Source of the DNA: Holophagales bacterium UBA2201
GTDB lineage: Bacteria > Acidobacteriota > Thermoanaerobaculia > UBA2201
Reading direction: 5' to 3'
NCBI GenBank assembly: GCA_002327305.1
Contig: DCUZ01000085.1
Coordinates: forward strand, 1 to 11,480
DNA length: 11,480 nt
Position numbers and translations under genes: made by a program. The notes under the pieces are model-generated. The model saw only the letters and a program-made list of their open reading frames with translations. It ran no database searches and was not told the DNA's origin. Shown piece by piece: positions 4,915 to 11,480 of the stretch. The first letter of the stretch is position 1. Each line of letters opens with the position of its first letter.

Positions 4915-6465
4915 TCACAGCGGGATGTTTCCGTGCTTGCGGGGAGGGTTCTGGTCCCGCTTGTTGGCCAGCGAGCGCAGGCCGGAAATGAGTTTGCGCC
5001 GCGTCTGGCTCGGCGCGATCACTTCGTCGATGAACCCCCGGCGGGCGGCCACGAAGGGGTTGGCAAACCGGCGGGTGTAGTCCTCCACCAGCTCCTTGCG
5101 CTTCGCCTCGGCGTCGGGGGCCTCGGCGATCTCCTTGCGGAAGAGGATGTTGACGGCCCCCTCGGGCCCCATGACGGCGATCTCGGCCGTGGGCCAGGCG
5201 AAGTTGAGGTCCGAGCGGATGTGCCGCGACGACATGACGCAGTAGGCGCCGCCGTAGGCCTTGCGGGTGATGACGAGGAGCTTCGGGACCGTGGCCTCGG
5301 CGAAGGCGTAGAGCAGTTTGGCGCCGTGGCGGATGATGCCCCCGTGCTCCTGCCCCGTGCCGGGGAGGAAGCCGGGGACGTCCTCGAAGGTGACGAGGAG
5401 GATGTTGAAGGCGTCGCAGAACCGGACGAAGCGGGCCCCCTTGTCGGAGGCGTCGATGTCGAGGCACCCCGCCAGGTGGGCGGGCTGGTTGGCGACGATC
5501 CCGACGCTCGCCCCGCCGAGGCGCGCGAACCCCACCACGATGTTGGGCGCGTAGTCCCTGTGCACTTCCAGAAAGGACCCGGGGTCGGCCACGATCTCGA
5601 TCACCCGCTTGATGTCGTAGGGCTCGGTGGGCGCGGCGGGGACGAGGGCGTCGAGCTCCGGCTGGTCGGCGACCGTCTCCTCGGGAAACGGCGTCTGGGG
5701 CGCCTGCTCCCGGTTGTTGGAGGGCAGATAGGTGGTGAGTTTGCGGATCAGCGCCAGGGCGGCGGCGTCGGAGGGGACGGTGAAGTGGGCCACGCCGGAG
5801 ATCGTGGCGTGGGTCTCGGCCCCCCCGAGGGCCTCCTTGGTCACCTCCTCGTGGGTGACGGTCTTGATGACGTCGGGGCCGGTGACGAACATGAAGGAGT
5901 TGCGCTCCACCATGATGACGAAATCGGTGATGGCCGGGCTGTAGACCGCCCCGCCGGCGCAGGGCCCCATGATGGCGGAGATCTGCGGCACGACCCCCGA
6001 GGTGATGGTGTTGCGCAGGAAGATGTCGGCGTAGCCGGCCAGCGACGCCACCCCCTCCTGGATGCGGGCCCCGCCGGAGTCGTTGAGGCCGATGAAGGGG
6101 GCGCCGTCGCGCAGGGCCAGGTCCATGACCTTGCACACCTTCTGCGCGTTGCGGTAGGACATGGTGCCGCCGAAGACGGTGAAGTCGTTGGCAAAGAGGT
6201 AGACGAGGCGGCCGTGGACGGCGCCGTACCCGCAGACGATGCCGTCGCCGGGGATGCGTTTCTCCGCCATGCCGAAGTCGTCGCAGTCGTGCTCGACGAA
6301 CCGGTCCACCTCCTGGAAGGTGCCGGGGTCCAGGAGCAGTTCGATGCGCTCCCGGGCGGTCAACTTCCCCTCCTTGTGCTGTTTCTCCATCCGCTCCGGT
6401 CCCCCCCCCTCCCGGGATTCCCGCTCCAGGCGGGCCAGCATCTCGAACTTTTCCTTCAGGTCCAT
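4915..6465 (-). CDS. pccB: Acyl-CoA carboxylase carboxyltransferase subunit, propionyl-CoA carboxylase beta-like
   Basis: It transfers CO2 from carboxybiotin to a short-chain acyl-CoA, most likely propionyl-CoA to give (S)-methylmalonyl-CoA in the cytoplasm. The 516 residues contain both crotonase-fold halves. The N-terminal half has KLTARERIELLLDPGTFQE, the NDSGGARIQEG oxyanion region (128-138) and MGPCAGGAVYSPA (166-178). The C-terminal half has DVPGFLPGTGQEHGGIIRHGAK (362-383), RKAYGGAYCVM (401-411) and AWPTAEIAVMGPEGAVNI. The length is normal for PccB. The residue aligned with the propionyl/acetyl selectivity site (D422 of Streptomyces PccB, I in the AccB type) is C409 here, so the exact substrate is not certain. 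The ATG at 6465 has AGAGG at 6470-6474 and a strong promoter at 6516-6544. It is the first gene of the operon with the BC and carrier genes. Confidence 0.93.
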   Translation of the reverse strand: MDLKEKFEMLARLERESREGGGPERMEKQHKEGKLTARERIELLLDPGTFQEVDRFVEHDCDDFGMAEKRIPGDGIVCGYGAVHGRLVYLFANDFTVFGGTMSYRNAQKVCKVMDLALRDGAPFIGLNDSGGARIQEGVASLAGYADIFLRNTITSGVVPQISAIMGPCAGGAVYSPAITDFVIMVERNSFMFVTGPDVIKTVTHEEVTKEALGGAETHATISGVAHFTVPSDAAALALIRKLTTYLPSNNREQAPQTPFPEETVADQPELDALVPAAPTEPYDIKRVIEIVADPGSFLEVHRDYAPNIVVGFARLGGASVGIVANQPAHLAGCLDIDASDKGARFVRFCDAFNILLVTFEDVPGFLPGTGQEHGGIIRHGAKLLYAFAEATVPKLLVITRKAYGGAYCVMSSRHIRSDLNFAWPTAEIAVMGPEGAVNILFRKEIAEAPDAEAKRKELVEDYTRRFANPFVAARRGFIDEVIAPSQTRRKLISGLRSLANKRDQNPPRKHGNIPL

Positions 6466-6515
6466 AAATCCTCTCTTCGCTCAAGGATGATCTCAACCCA
6501 TGGGGAACAGATTGG

Positions 6516-6544
6516 ATTATAAAGCATTATCTGCATTGGGGCAA
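6516..6544 (-). promoter_or_regulatory. Sigma70-type promoter of the carboxylase operon
   Basis: Reading the minus strand, TTGCCC (6544-6539) is followed after exactly 17 bases by a perfect TATAAT (6521-6516). The expected transcript start is near 6509, giving a leader of about 44 bases before the ATG at 6465. The region is AT-rich compared with its surroundings. Confidence 0.75.
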
Positions 6545-6560
6545 TTCCCCCCGCCCACCC

Positions 6561-6588
6561 GGCAGCTGGCATCTGGCAGCCGGCAGCC
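6561..6588. repeat. 7-bp tandem array, consensus GGCAGCY, four units
   Basis: Heptamers start at 6561, 6568, 6575 and 6582, with two substitutions in the second unit. The array lies between the stop of the upstream membrane protein gene and the carboxylase promoter, and belongs to the same class of short arrays as those at 49, 109, 4778 and 4874. Confidence 0.75.
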
Positions 6589-6593
6589 AGGCA

Positions 6594-7205
6594 CTACTTG
6601 CCACCAGGCCGTGCCATAATCATGATCATCCACCCCCCCCAAGCCAGGCCGGCGACCATGGCGGCGAAGGCCAGGACGCGGACGAGAAAGGCCAGGGCCC
6701 CATCCAACGGCAACAGCCCCAGGGTCCCGAGAAGGTAATGCCAATCGTGGATGATCTCCTCCCCACCGAACGGGGAGACCAGCGGCAGGACCCGGTCGCG
6801 GGCATCGCCGATGTAGGCGGCCAGGTTAAAAAGGGAAGTCCCCAGCCAGCAGGCCGCGACCGAGTGGGCGAAATAGTCCCCCTGCCGGTGGAAGATCCAG
6901 AACGCCAGGAGCGGGACCGCCACCTGCCAGAACGAGCCCCCCAGGATGCCGATGAACGGTCCGAACGGGCTGAAGACGACATGGCCCAGCTCGTGGATCC
7001 CCAGGTTGATGCCCCCGAACCAGCTGTTGTATTCGGCGCTCCCCAGGTGGCGCACCAGAACATAAGCGAAATAGAGCATCAGGACCGCCCTCAGCGGCCA
7101 CCACCGGCCGGCGGCCCATTCCCGGGCCTCGACGCGGAACTCCGCGAACCAGCGTTTCAACCGATCCATGGGAAAGCCATGTCCCGCAGATTTGACGGCG
7201 CGCAT
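6594..7205 (-). CDS. Integral membrane protein with HELGH motif, metallopeptidase-like, uncharacterised
   Basis: The function is not recognised. The 203-residue protein has about four to five membrane segments: near 38-54, 64-80, 90-106, 113-131 and 170-195. In the second hydrophobic region H71-E72-L73-G74-H75 matches the HExxH zinc-binding signature of membrane-embedded peptidases such as M50. A second polar cluster, H153-D154-W155-H156, could supply the third metal ligand. The NxxPxxPLDG element of classic site-2 proteases is absent, although LLPLDGAL follows at about 164-171. At 203 residues it is shorter than M50 proteases with a PDZ domain. The start is uncertain: ATG at 7205 or at 7169 (MDRLKRWF), neither with a clear ribosome binding site. 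The gene starts 13 bp after the preceding membrane protein gene, so the two are probably co-transcribed. Confidence 0.75.
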   Translation of the reverse strand: MRAVKSAGHGFPMDRLKRWFAEFRVEAREWAAGRWWPLRAVLMLYFAYVLVRHLGSAEYNSWFGGINLGIHELGHVVFSPFGPFIGILGGSFWQVAVPLLAFWIFHRQGDYFAHSVAACWLGTSLFNLAAYIGDARDRVLPLVSPFGGEEIIHDWHYLLGTLGLLPLDGALAFLVRVLAFAAMVAGLAWGGWMIMIMARPGGK

Positions 7206-7218
7206 CGTCGCCGGCGGA

Positions 7219-7911
7219 TCAAAGCCCCGCGAGCCGGCACCCCAGGAGGATCAGGCCCAGGAGAAGGGCGATGCCCGCGTAGCCCCGCCGGATTCCCGGC
7301 GCGGGGGCCGGCCGGGTGAGGGCGTAATAGAGGGCCGTCCCCGTCCCGATGCAGAAGGGCAGGAACGCCAGGAGCGGATAGAACTTCAGCCCCACCATGA
7401 CCGCTCCCAGGAGGTGGAACGCCAGCCAGGCCAGGTGCCCCAGCAGGGGGCGGGTGGGGCCGGCAACCAGGAGGAGCCCAGCGTAGGCGAGGGCGAAGTG
7501 CCCCGCCCCGACGGTCGGCGCCAACTCCCCCGGCCGGCCGGCCGCCAGAACGCCGAGGAGAAACCCGGAGACCAGGTCGGCCACAAGGACCCAGCCCTGC
7601 CGGCCCGGCAGGGGAAGGGCGGGGTGCCGTCCGACAAAGAGGACCAGGGCCAGGAGGAGGGCGGTCGGAAAAAGGGGCCGCTGGAACAACCAGGCCGTGC
7701 CCGCAAGGAGGACGGCCCCGGCCAGGGCGGCAAGAAGCGGCGGCGAAACCGGGGAGGCCGAAGGGGCGGCGGTGCCCCAGACGATGACCGCCCCCAGAAC
7801 GAGGAACCCGACGAAGGCCGCCGTCCCTTCGCCCAATCGCGGCTGGAGGGCGAGGGCGGCCAGGAGGCCGAATCCAATGAAGAGGGCCGGGGCGCGGAAG
7901 GGAGCGTTCAT
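7219..7911 (-). CDS. Polytopic integral membrane protein of unknown function
   Basis: The function is not recognised. The 230-residue protein is almost entirely hydrophobic, rich in Leu, Ala and Gly, with seven or eight likely membrane spans and short polar loops (for example around PLPGRQGW and ALTRPAPAPGIRRG). No catalytic or transporter signature is visible. The ATG at 7911 was chosen because GGAGG lies directly upstream (7914-7918, spacing only two bases) and because upstream codons in the same frame overlap the divergent gene and look like its antisense. It is the first gene of a two-gene minus-strand unit with the HELGH protein, 13 bp apart, and is divergent from the operon beginning at 7993. 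Shared organisation suggests a joint envelope role, which is inference. Confidence 0.7.
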   Translation of the reverse strand: MNAPFRAPALFIGFGLLAALALQPRLGEGTAAFVGFLVLGAVIVWGTAAPSASPVSPPLLAALAGAVLLAGTAWLFQRPLFPTALLLALVLFVGRHPALPLPGRQGWVLVADLVSGFLLGVLAAGRPGELAPTVGAGHFALAYAGLLLVAGPTRPLLGHLAWLAFHLLGAVMVGLKFYPLLAFLPFCIGTGTALYYALTRPAPAPGIRRGYAGIALLLGLILLGCRLAGL

Positions 7912-7918
7912 CGCCTCC

Positions 7919-7948
7919 AGTTTACCACGCTCCCCCCGGCACTTCCAA
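7919..7948 (-). promoter_or_regulatory. Possible divergent promoter for the membrane protein pair
   Basis: On the minus strand TTGGAA (7948-7943) and TAAACT (7924-7919) are 18 bases apart. The -35 bases are the same six used by the plus-strand promoter. The implied start is at or next to the ATG at 7911, which would remove the GGAGG from the message, so the call is weak. Confidence 0.3.
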
Positions 7949-7971
7949 TTCCCCCTCCCTTCCGGTACAAT
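7943..7971 (+). promoter_or_regulatory. Sigma70-type promoter of the plus-strand operon
   Basis: TTCCAA (7943-7948) is followed after 17 bases by TACAAT (7966-7971, five of six matches to consensus). The expected start is near 7978, a few bases before AAGGAGG at 7981-7987. The -35 is weak, the -10 is good. Confidence 0.55.
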
Positions 7972-7992
7972 GGGGGCGCCAAGGAGGTGCGC

Positions 7993-8238
7993 GTGCCCAT
8001 CACTGCCCCCTACTTTTTCGCGCAGTACAAGAAGATCAAGGAGTTCCTCGCCGACGGCACGAAAGGCTCCCAGGAGCTCAAGGACGCGTTCAAGGCCCTC
8101 AACGACGGCTTCAAGAAGGATTTCCAGCCCGAGCAGTTCAAGGAGGCCCTCACCTCCAACGCCCCCGTCTCCGACGACCTGGAGGAGCGGCTCACTTCCG
8201 CCCTGATCATCTTCAACCGTGAAAAGGCCCTGGAATAG
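7993..8238 (+). CDS. Small unknown protein, 81 residues
   Basis: The function is not recognised. The product begins MPITAPYFFAQYKKIKEFLADG and appears alpha-helical, with Lys-rich amphipathic segments and acidic patches (SDDLEER at 60-66). No signal peptide, membrane span or Cys is present, so a cytoplasmic helical protein is expected. The start is GTG at 7993: a perfect AAGGAGG at 7981-7987 sits five bases upstream, and a TACAAT -10 element precedes it. Coding is supported by this initiation region and by the absence of a counterpart on the other strand. It is the first gene of the operon and its 3' end overlaps the acyltransferase start by 20 bp. Confidence 0.75.
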   Translation: MPITAPYFFAQYKKIKEFLADGTKGSQELKDAFKALNDGFKKDFQPEQFKEALTSNAPVSDDLEERLTSALIIFNREKALE

Positions 8239-8860
8239 ACCGTCTCCAGGGCCGCCTCCGTTCACCGCCGTGCTCGTCAACCTGGCCCGCTGGTTCATGG
8301 CGGGGATGTTCACCACCTACCGGATCCGGGTGCGTGGCTGGGAGCATATCCGCGCCTGCCACGACGCCGGGCGCCCGGTCCTCTACGCGTTTTGGCACGG
8401 CGAGCAGTTCCCCCTCATCCCCTTCCACGCCCGGCAGTCCATCGGGATCATGGTCTCCCAAAGCCGGGACGGGGAGCGCCTCGCCGCCCTGCTCTCCCGG
8501 TTCGGCTTTGTCCCCTGCCGCGGTTCCTCCACCCGCGGCGGGGTGGGGGCCCTGGTGGGCCTCATCCAGCATGTCCGCAAGGGATACGGCGTGGGCATCA
8601 CCCTGGACGGCCCCAAGGGGCCCTATCACGAGCCCAAGCCGGGCATCCTGACGCTGGCCTACAAAACCGGGGCCGCCGTCGTCCCCCTGCGCCTTTTTCC
8701 CACGGCCTGCTGGCGCTTCGAGCGGGCCTGGGACCGCTACTTCATCCCCAAGCCGTTCTCCCGCCTCACCATCGAATACCGGGCCCCGCTGGTCCTCTCG
8801 GGGGACTTGGAGGCCGACCTCGCCATGGTCAAGGAGTCGCTTAGTGATCCGGTGGAGTAA
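8219..8860 (+). CDS. Lysophospholipid acyltransferase-like protein, DUF374 family
   Basis: It is predicted to transfer an acyl chain to a lipid acceptor at the inner face of the cytoplasmic membrane; the acceptor is unknown. The 213-residue product shows the DUF374/LPLAT pattern in order: FWHGEQFPLIPF (H60-G61 in place of the HX4D motif), SQSRDGE (80-86), RGSSTRGG (101-108), and LDGPKGP (129-135) followed by PGILTLAYKTGAAVVPL. The length is typical of the family. An N-terminal hydrophobic stretch around 18-31 may anchor it. The start is uncertain: GTG at 8219 overlaps the previous gene, GTG at 8270 or ATG at 8298 are alternatives, and none has a clear ribosome binding site. Its end overlaps the cyclase gene by 17 bp. 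Confidence 0.88.
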   Translation: MKRPWNRPSPGPPPFTAVLVNLARWFMAGMFTTYRIRVRGWEHIRACHDAGRPVLYAFWHGEQFPLIPFHARQSIGIMVSQSRDGERLAALLSRFGFVPCRGSSTRGGVGALVGLIQHVRKGYGVGITLDGPKGPYHEPKPGILTLAYKTGAAVVPLRLFPTACWRFERAWDRYFIPKPFSRLTIEYRAPLVLSGDLEADLAMVKESLSDPVE

Positions 8861-10670
8861 ACCCGCCGTCCTGGCGCTGGCCCTGGGCACCCTGCTCCTC
8901 GGACTCGCGTTCCCGGGCGGCCCCTTCGGCCTGGAGCGCGCCTGGTGGGATGCCCGCCAGCGCTGGATGCCCGCCCCCCTGGCCGAGAGCGACCTCCTCA
9001 TCCTGGCCGTCAACGAGCGGAGCGTGGAACTGCTGGAAGAGGACCTGGGGCGGTGGCCGTGGCCGCGCGAGATCATGGGGCGCATGGTGGACTTTTTGGC
9101 CCGCGCCGGAGCGAAGTCGCTGGCCGTGGACATCATCTTCCCCAACCCCGACGAGGGGGATGAGGTGCTGAAGGGCGCGTTGGCGGGCATTCCGCACATC
9201 CTGGCGGCGGACATCCCCGATCAGCCGGATGCCGAACCCGTGGATTGCGAAGAGCGATTGCCTATGCTTATGCCCGGCGGAAAGAACCTGCCCGACTTCC
9301 CGACGCATGGTCTCCCCTGCTCCATCCTCCTTCCCGGCACGCCCGTGGCCTCCATCCACCTCGTCACCGATCCCGACGGCGTGGCCCGCCGCTACCCCCT
9401 GGTCCAGCGCTCCGGGGACCGCCTCTTCCCCTCCCTGGCCTCGGCGATGGCCGGGCTCCCTGTCGCCTCCGAGCCCCGCGACTTCGCCCTGCGCTTCTAC
9501 GGCCCCCCGGGCGCCTTCGACACCCTTGACGCATGGAAGGCGTTGGTGGCGACCCAGGTGCTGGAGACCGAGGGGGAAACGCCCGAGGCGCTCGCCGTCA
9601 TGGAGCGGGTGAAGGGGAGAGTGGTGCTGATGGGGGTGACGGCCACCTCCGGCTTCGACCGCGTGGTGGCCCCGACGGCGGAGATCTTCCCGGGTATCGA
9701 GCTCCACGCCACGGCGTACGCCAACCTCAAGCATGGCCAGCAGGTGCGCCCCCTGCGGCCCTGGCTGGGGCTGGGGACCTGCCTTTTCCTGATGGCGGGC
9801 CTCGCCTTCCTCCTCAACCGCCCCCACCACTTCGTCCTCAAGGGGGTATCTGCCGCCACCGCCCTGGCCCTCCTGGCCGCCGCCAGCGCCCTCCTGTTCG
9901 GCCGGGGCCGTGACCTGCCGCTCACCTGGCCGGCCCTCGGGCTTTTCGTCCTCTTCGCCGGGTTCTTCACCCTCGATTTCCTGGCCGAGATGCGGGAGCG
10001 GCGCAAGGTGACGGGCACCTTCGCCCGGTATGTCTCGCCCCAGGTGCTGGACTACCTGCTCGAGAGCCATCAATTGCCCCCCCTGGGGGGCGAGCGGAAG
10101 GAGATCACCGTCCTCTTCTCCGACATCCGCTCCTTCACCACGATCAGCGAGAGCACCCCGCCCGACCTGCTGGTGGAGTGGCTCAACGACTACTTCTCCC
10201 TCCTCGTGACGGTGATCTTCCGGTACCAGGGGACCTTCGACAAGTTCATCGGCGACGCCGTGATGGCCTACTGGGGCGCCCCGACGCCGCAGGCCGACCA
10301 CGCCGAGCGGGCCGTGCGGTGCGCCCGGGAGATGGTGATCGAATTGAAGAAGTGGAACGCGGACCGCGCCGCCCGCGGCCTCCCGCCGCTTAACAACGGC
10401 GTGGGAATCCATTCGGGCCCGGCGGTCGTCGGCGAAATGGGAGCGGTGGTGGAGGGACGGCGGCAGGTCAACTTCACCTGCCTGGGCGACACCGTCAACA
10501 CCGCCTCCCGCGTGGAGGGGCTCACCAAGGGGTACAAGCGCTCCATCCTCTTCACCGAGGGGACGGCCCGCCTCCTCCCGCCCGACCTGGCGGTGGAGGC
10601 CCTGGGGTCCACCGAAGTGAAGGGGAAGCACGATAGTGTTACAATTTTCTCGTTGAAGGAGGACCTATGA
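8844..10670 (+). CDS. CHASE2-domain membrane adenylate cyclase, class III
   Basis: This is a sensor enzyme that makes cyclic AMP in response to an extracytoplasmic signal. An N-terminal membrane segment (about 8-24) is followed by a CHASE2 sensory domain (about 30-300; RWPWPRE, AVDIIFPNPDE, DPDGVARRYPL and FPGIELHATAYANL are typical). Three membrane spans follow (about 307-325, 331-352, 359-378), then a class III cyclase domain (about 415-600). The metal-binding aspartates are D427 (FSDIRSFT) and D471 (FIGDAVM). K467 and T545 occupy the base-recognition positions, favouring ATP over GTP. N552 and R556 are the transition-state residues, so it should be active. The start is GTG at 8844 with AAGGAG at 8831-8836. 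The stop overlaps the next ATG by 4 bp (ATGA). The length of 608 is slightly short for the family (~700), mainly in CHASE2. Confidence 0.93.
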   Translation: MIRWSKPAVLALALGTLLLGLAFPGGPFGLERAWWDARQRWMPAPLAESDLLILAVNERSVELLEEDLGRWPWPREIMGRMVDFLARAGAKSLAVDIIFPNPDEGDEVLKGALAGIPHILAADIPDQPDAEPVDCEERLPMLMPGGKNLPDFPTHGLPCSILLPGTPVASIHLVTDPDGVARRYPLVQRSGDRLFPSLASAMAGLPVASEPRDFALRFYGPPGAFDTLDAWKALVATQVLETEGETPEALAVMERVKGRVVLMGVTATSGFDRVVAPTAEIFPGIELHATAYANLKHGQQVRPLRPWLGLGTCLFLMAGLAFLLNRPHHFVLKGVSAATALALLAAASALLFGRGRDLPLTWPALGLFVLFAGFFTLDFLAEMRERRKVTGTFARYVSPQVLDYLLESHQLPPLGGERKEITVLFSDIRSFTTISESTPPDLLVEWLNDYFSLLVTVIFRYQGTFDKFIGDAVMAYWGAPTPQADHAERAVRCAREMVIELKKWNADRAARGLPPLNNGVGIHSGPAVVGEMGAVVEGRRQVNFTCLGDTVNTASRVEGLTKGYKRSILFTEGTARLLPPDLAVEALGSTEVKGKHDSVTIFSLKEDL

Positions 10671-11326
10671 CGCTCATGATTCTTTTTTTCGCCCTGTTCC
10701 CCGCGGACCGATGCGCATTGACCTACGCCCTCTCCGGCGCCGCCTCGGGCGAGGTGCGCGTGACGGCGGAGGGCGATCAGTTCCGCCTCGACGCCCCCGG
10801 CGGCAAGGCCTACTTCTGGAACGGCAAGGCGCTCCAGCAACTCGACGGCGCCGGATGGAACAAGATCAAGGGGGCCCTCTACGCGAAGGAGAACTTCCCC
10901 CTGGCCCTCTTCCTGGAGACCGAAAAACTGACCCGGTTCGACCGCCCGTCCTCGTGGACCCTCCTGGAGGGGAAATTGAAGGTCGAGGCGTCCTTCGACG
11001 CCCAGGGGCTGGCCCGAGCCGATCTCACTCATGCCGAGTGGGGCGCCGTCACCGTCAAGCGGACGGCTTATGCCCCCCTGCAGACCGTCGCCGAGGGCAC
11101 CTTCCCCTCCAAAAAGGGATTCCTCTCGGGCGTCTCCGGCCTCAAGGGAATGATGGGCATGGGCGACCAGAAGGAGGCCTCCGCCACCGCCGGGGCCCGC
11201 GGCGTGGGCGAGGAGGCCAACATGGACAGCGCCGAACCGGACTACGCCGCGCTCGAGGCGGTGGAGAGCGTGGCCGTCACCGGACCGGAAGTGGACACCT
11301 TCGCCCAGGCGGGAGGGTTGAAATGA
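10667..11326 (+). CDS. Probable exported protein of unknown function
   Basis: The function is not recognised. The 219-residue product starts with a short hydrophobic segment (TLMILFFALF) followed by PADRC, which may be a signal sequence. It lacks the usual Lys/Arg before the core, and Cys16 is not in a standard lipobox. The body (17-150) alternates short hydrophobic and charged stretches, consistent with beta structure, loosely like LolA-type or outer-membrane-lipoprotein-sorting folds (EVRVTAEGDQFRLDAPGGKAYFWNGK). That comparison is weak. The C-terminal third (about 158-219) is Gly/Ala/Glu-rich and probably disordered. AAGGAGG at 10656-10662 precedes the ATG at 10667 by four bases; an ATG at 10676 is too far. 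It overlaps the cyclase and the next gene by 4 bp each. Confidence 0.72.
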   Translation: MTLMILFFALFPADRCALTYALSGAASGEVRVTAEGDQFRLDAPGGKAYFWNGKALQQLDGAGWNKIKGALYAKENFPLALFLETEKLTRFDRPSSWTLLEGKLKVEASFDAQGLARADLTHAEWGAVTVKRTAYAPLQTVAEGTFPSKKGFLSGVSGLKGMMGMGDQKEASATAGARGVGEEANMDSAEPDYAALEAVESVAVTGPEVDTFAQAGGLK

Positions 11327-11480
11327 AGAGACTCGTCCTTGTTCTGCTGTTGTTCTGCGTTCCCCTGGCCGCCCAGGACATTTCCAAGATCGGCGGCCTC
11401 TTCAAGGCCACGAAGGACTTCACCCCCGAGGAGGAGCAGGCCATCGGGCGCGCCGTGGCGGCGAAAGTCCTGGGCATCTA
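11323..11480 (+). CDS. N-terminal part of a probable exported M48-type metallopeptidase, cut by the window end
   Basis: Only the first 52 codons are present. MKRLVLVLLLFCVPLAAQ is a clear signal peptide with likely cleavage after the AA. DFTPEEEQAIGRAVAAKVLGI then matches the pattern that begins the mature part of exported M48-family zinc peptidases (TPEQExxLGRxVAA). The catalytic HExxH would lie beyond the window, so the assignment is provisional. GGGAGGG at 11311-11317 is five bases upstream of the ATG, which overlaps the previous stop by 4 bp. Confidence 0.6.
   Translation, partial: MKRLVLVLLLFCVPLAAQDISKIGGLFKATKDFTPEEEQAIGRAVAAKVLGI

Noticed and set aside
4858..6522. 554-codon plus-strand open frame opposite the carboxyltransferase gene
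   Set aside because: Same antisense effect of GC-rich codon use; composition is implausible and the opposite strand is an unmistakable CT subunit.
7168..7992. Plus-strand extension upstream of the 81-residue protein
   Set aside because: The translation is Arg/Gly/Glu-rich and antisense to the membrane protein genes; the real start is the GTG at 7993 with AAGGAGG.
7912..8316. N-terminal extension of the 230-residue membrane protein
   Set aside because: It is antisense to the 81-residue gene and its promoter, and a ribosome binding site with ATG lies at 7911-7918.
10640..10645. TACAAT as an internal promoter before the exported protein gene
   Set aside because: No acceptable -35 at 16-18 bases, and the genes overlap by 4 bp, so co-transcription explains expression; a weak internal promoter cannot be excluded.
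1..11480. tRNA, rRNA or known riboswitch
   Set aside because: No cloverleaf, rRNA or riboswitch consensus was recognised on either strand by reading; a covariance-model search was not possible.

Overview
The window is GC-rich throughout the coding regions, uses clear AGGAGG-type ribosome binding sites, and has frequent GTG starts and 4-20 nt gene overlaps. The gene set includes a split acyl-CoA carboxylase, a CHASE2-adenylate cyclase, a DUF374 acyltransferase and the start of an M48-type peptidase. This suggests a high-GC, probably Gram-negative bacterium, perhaps Acidobacteriota or a deltaproteobacterial/myxobacterial-type lineage. That assignment is an impression from gene content, not a measurement.

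Layout. (1) Positions 1-2641: a probable mobile unit. A perfect 26-bp inverted repeat (8-33 and 2613-2638) encloses a REP-associated tyrosine transposase gene (RAYT, 216-1112). Tightly coupled behind it are three genes encoding four divergent copies of one ~118-residue uncharacterised domain (1093-1458, 1460-1828, 1837-2559; the last is a two-domain fusion). A partial extra copy of the end and heptad pyrimidine arrays lie upstream of the RAYT. (2) 2642-6545, minus strand: a propionyl-CoA-type carboxylase operon read as carboxyltransferase, biotin carboxylase, BT/biotin carrier. It has a good sigma70 promoter at 6516-6544, and palindromic or short-tandem repeats sit in its intergenic gaps. (3) 6594-7911, minus strand: two adjacent integral membrane protein genes, one with a HELGH metal-binding motif. 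(4) 7943-11480, plus strand: a compact operon of an 81-residue unknown protein, a lysophospholipid acyltransferase-like protein, a CHASE2-adenylate cyclase, an exported unknown protein and the truncated start of a probable M48 metallopeptidase.

How the parts work together. The carboxylase genes form one complete enzyme: BC, BT-BCCP and CT parts are all present, most likely making methylmalonyl-CoA from propionyl-CoA, although the specificity position of the CT subunit is Cys. The plus-strand operon mixes membrane-lipid acyl transfer, envelope sensing with cyclic AMP output, and exported proteins, which suggests an envelope-related module. The most novel-looking feature is the RAYT unit, because RAYTs normally stand alone and here one appears to carry, or be co-transcribed with, a small tandemly duplicated gene family inside matching ends.
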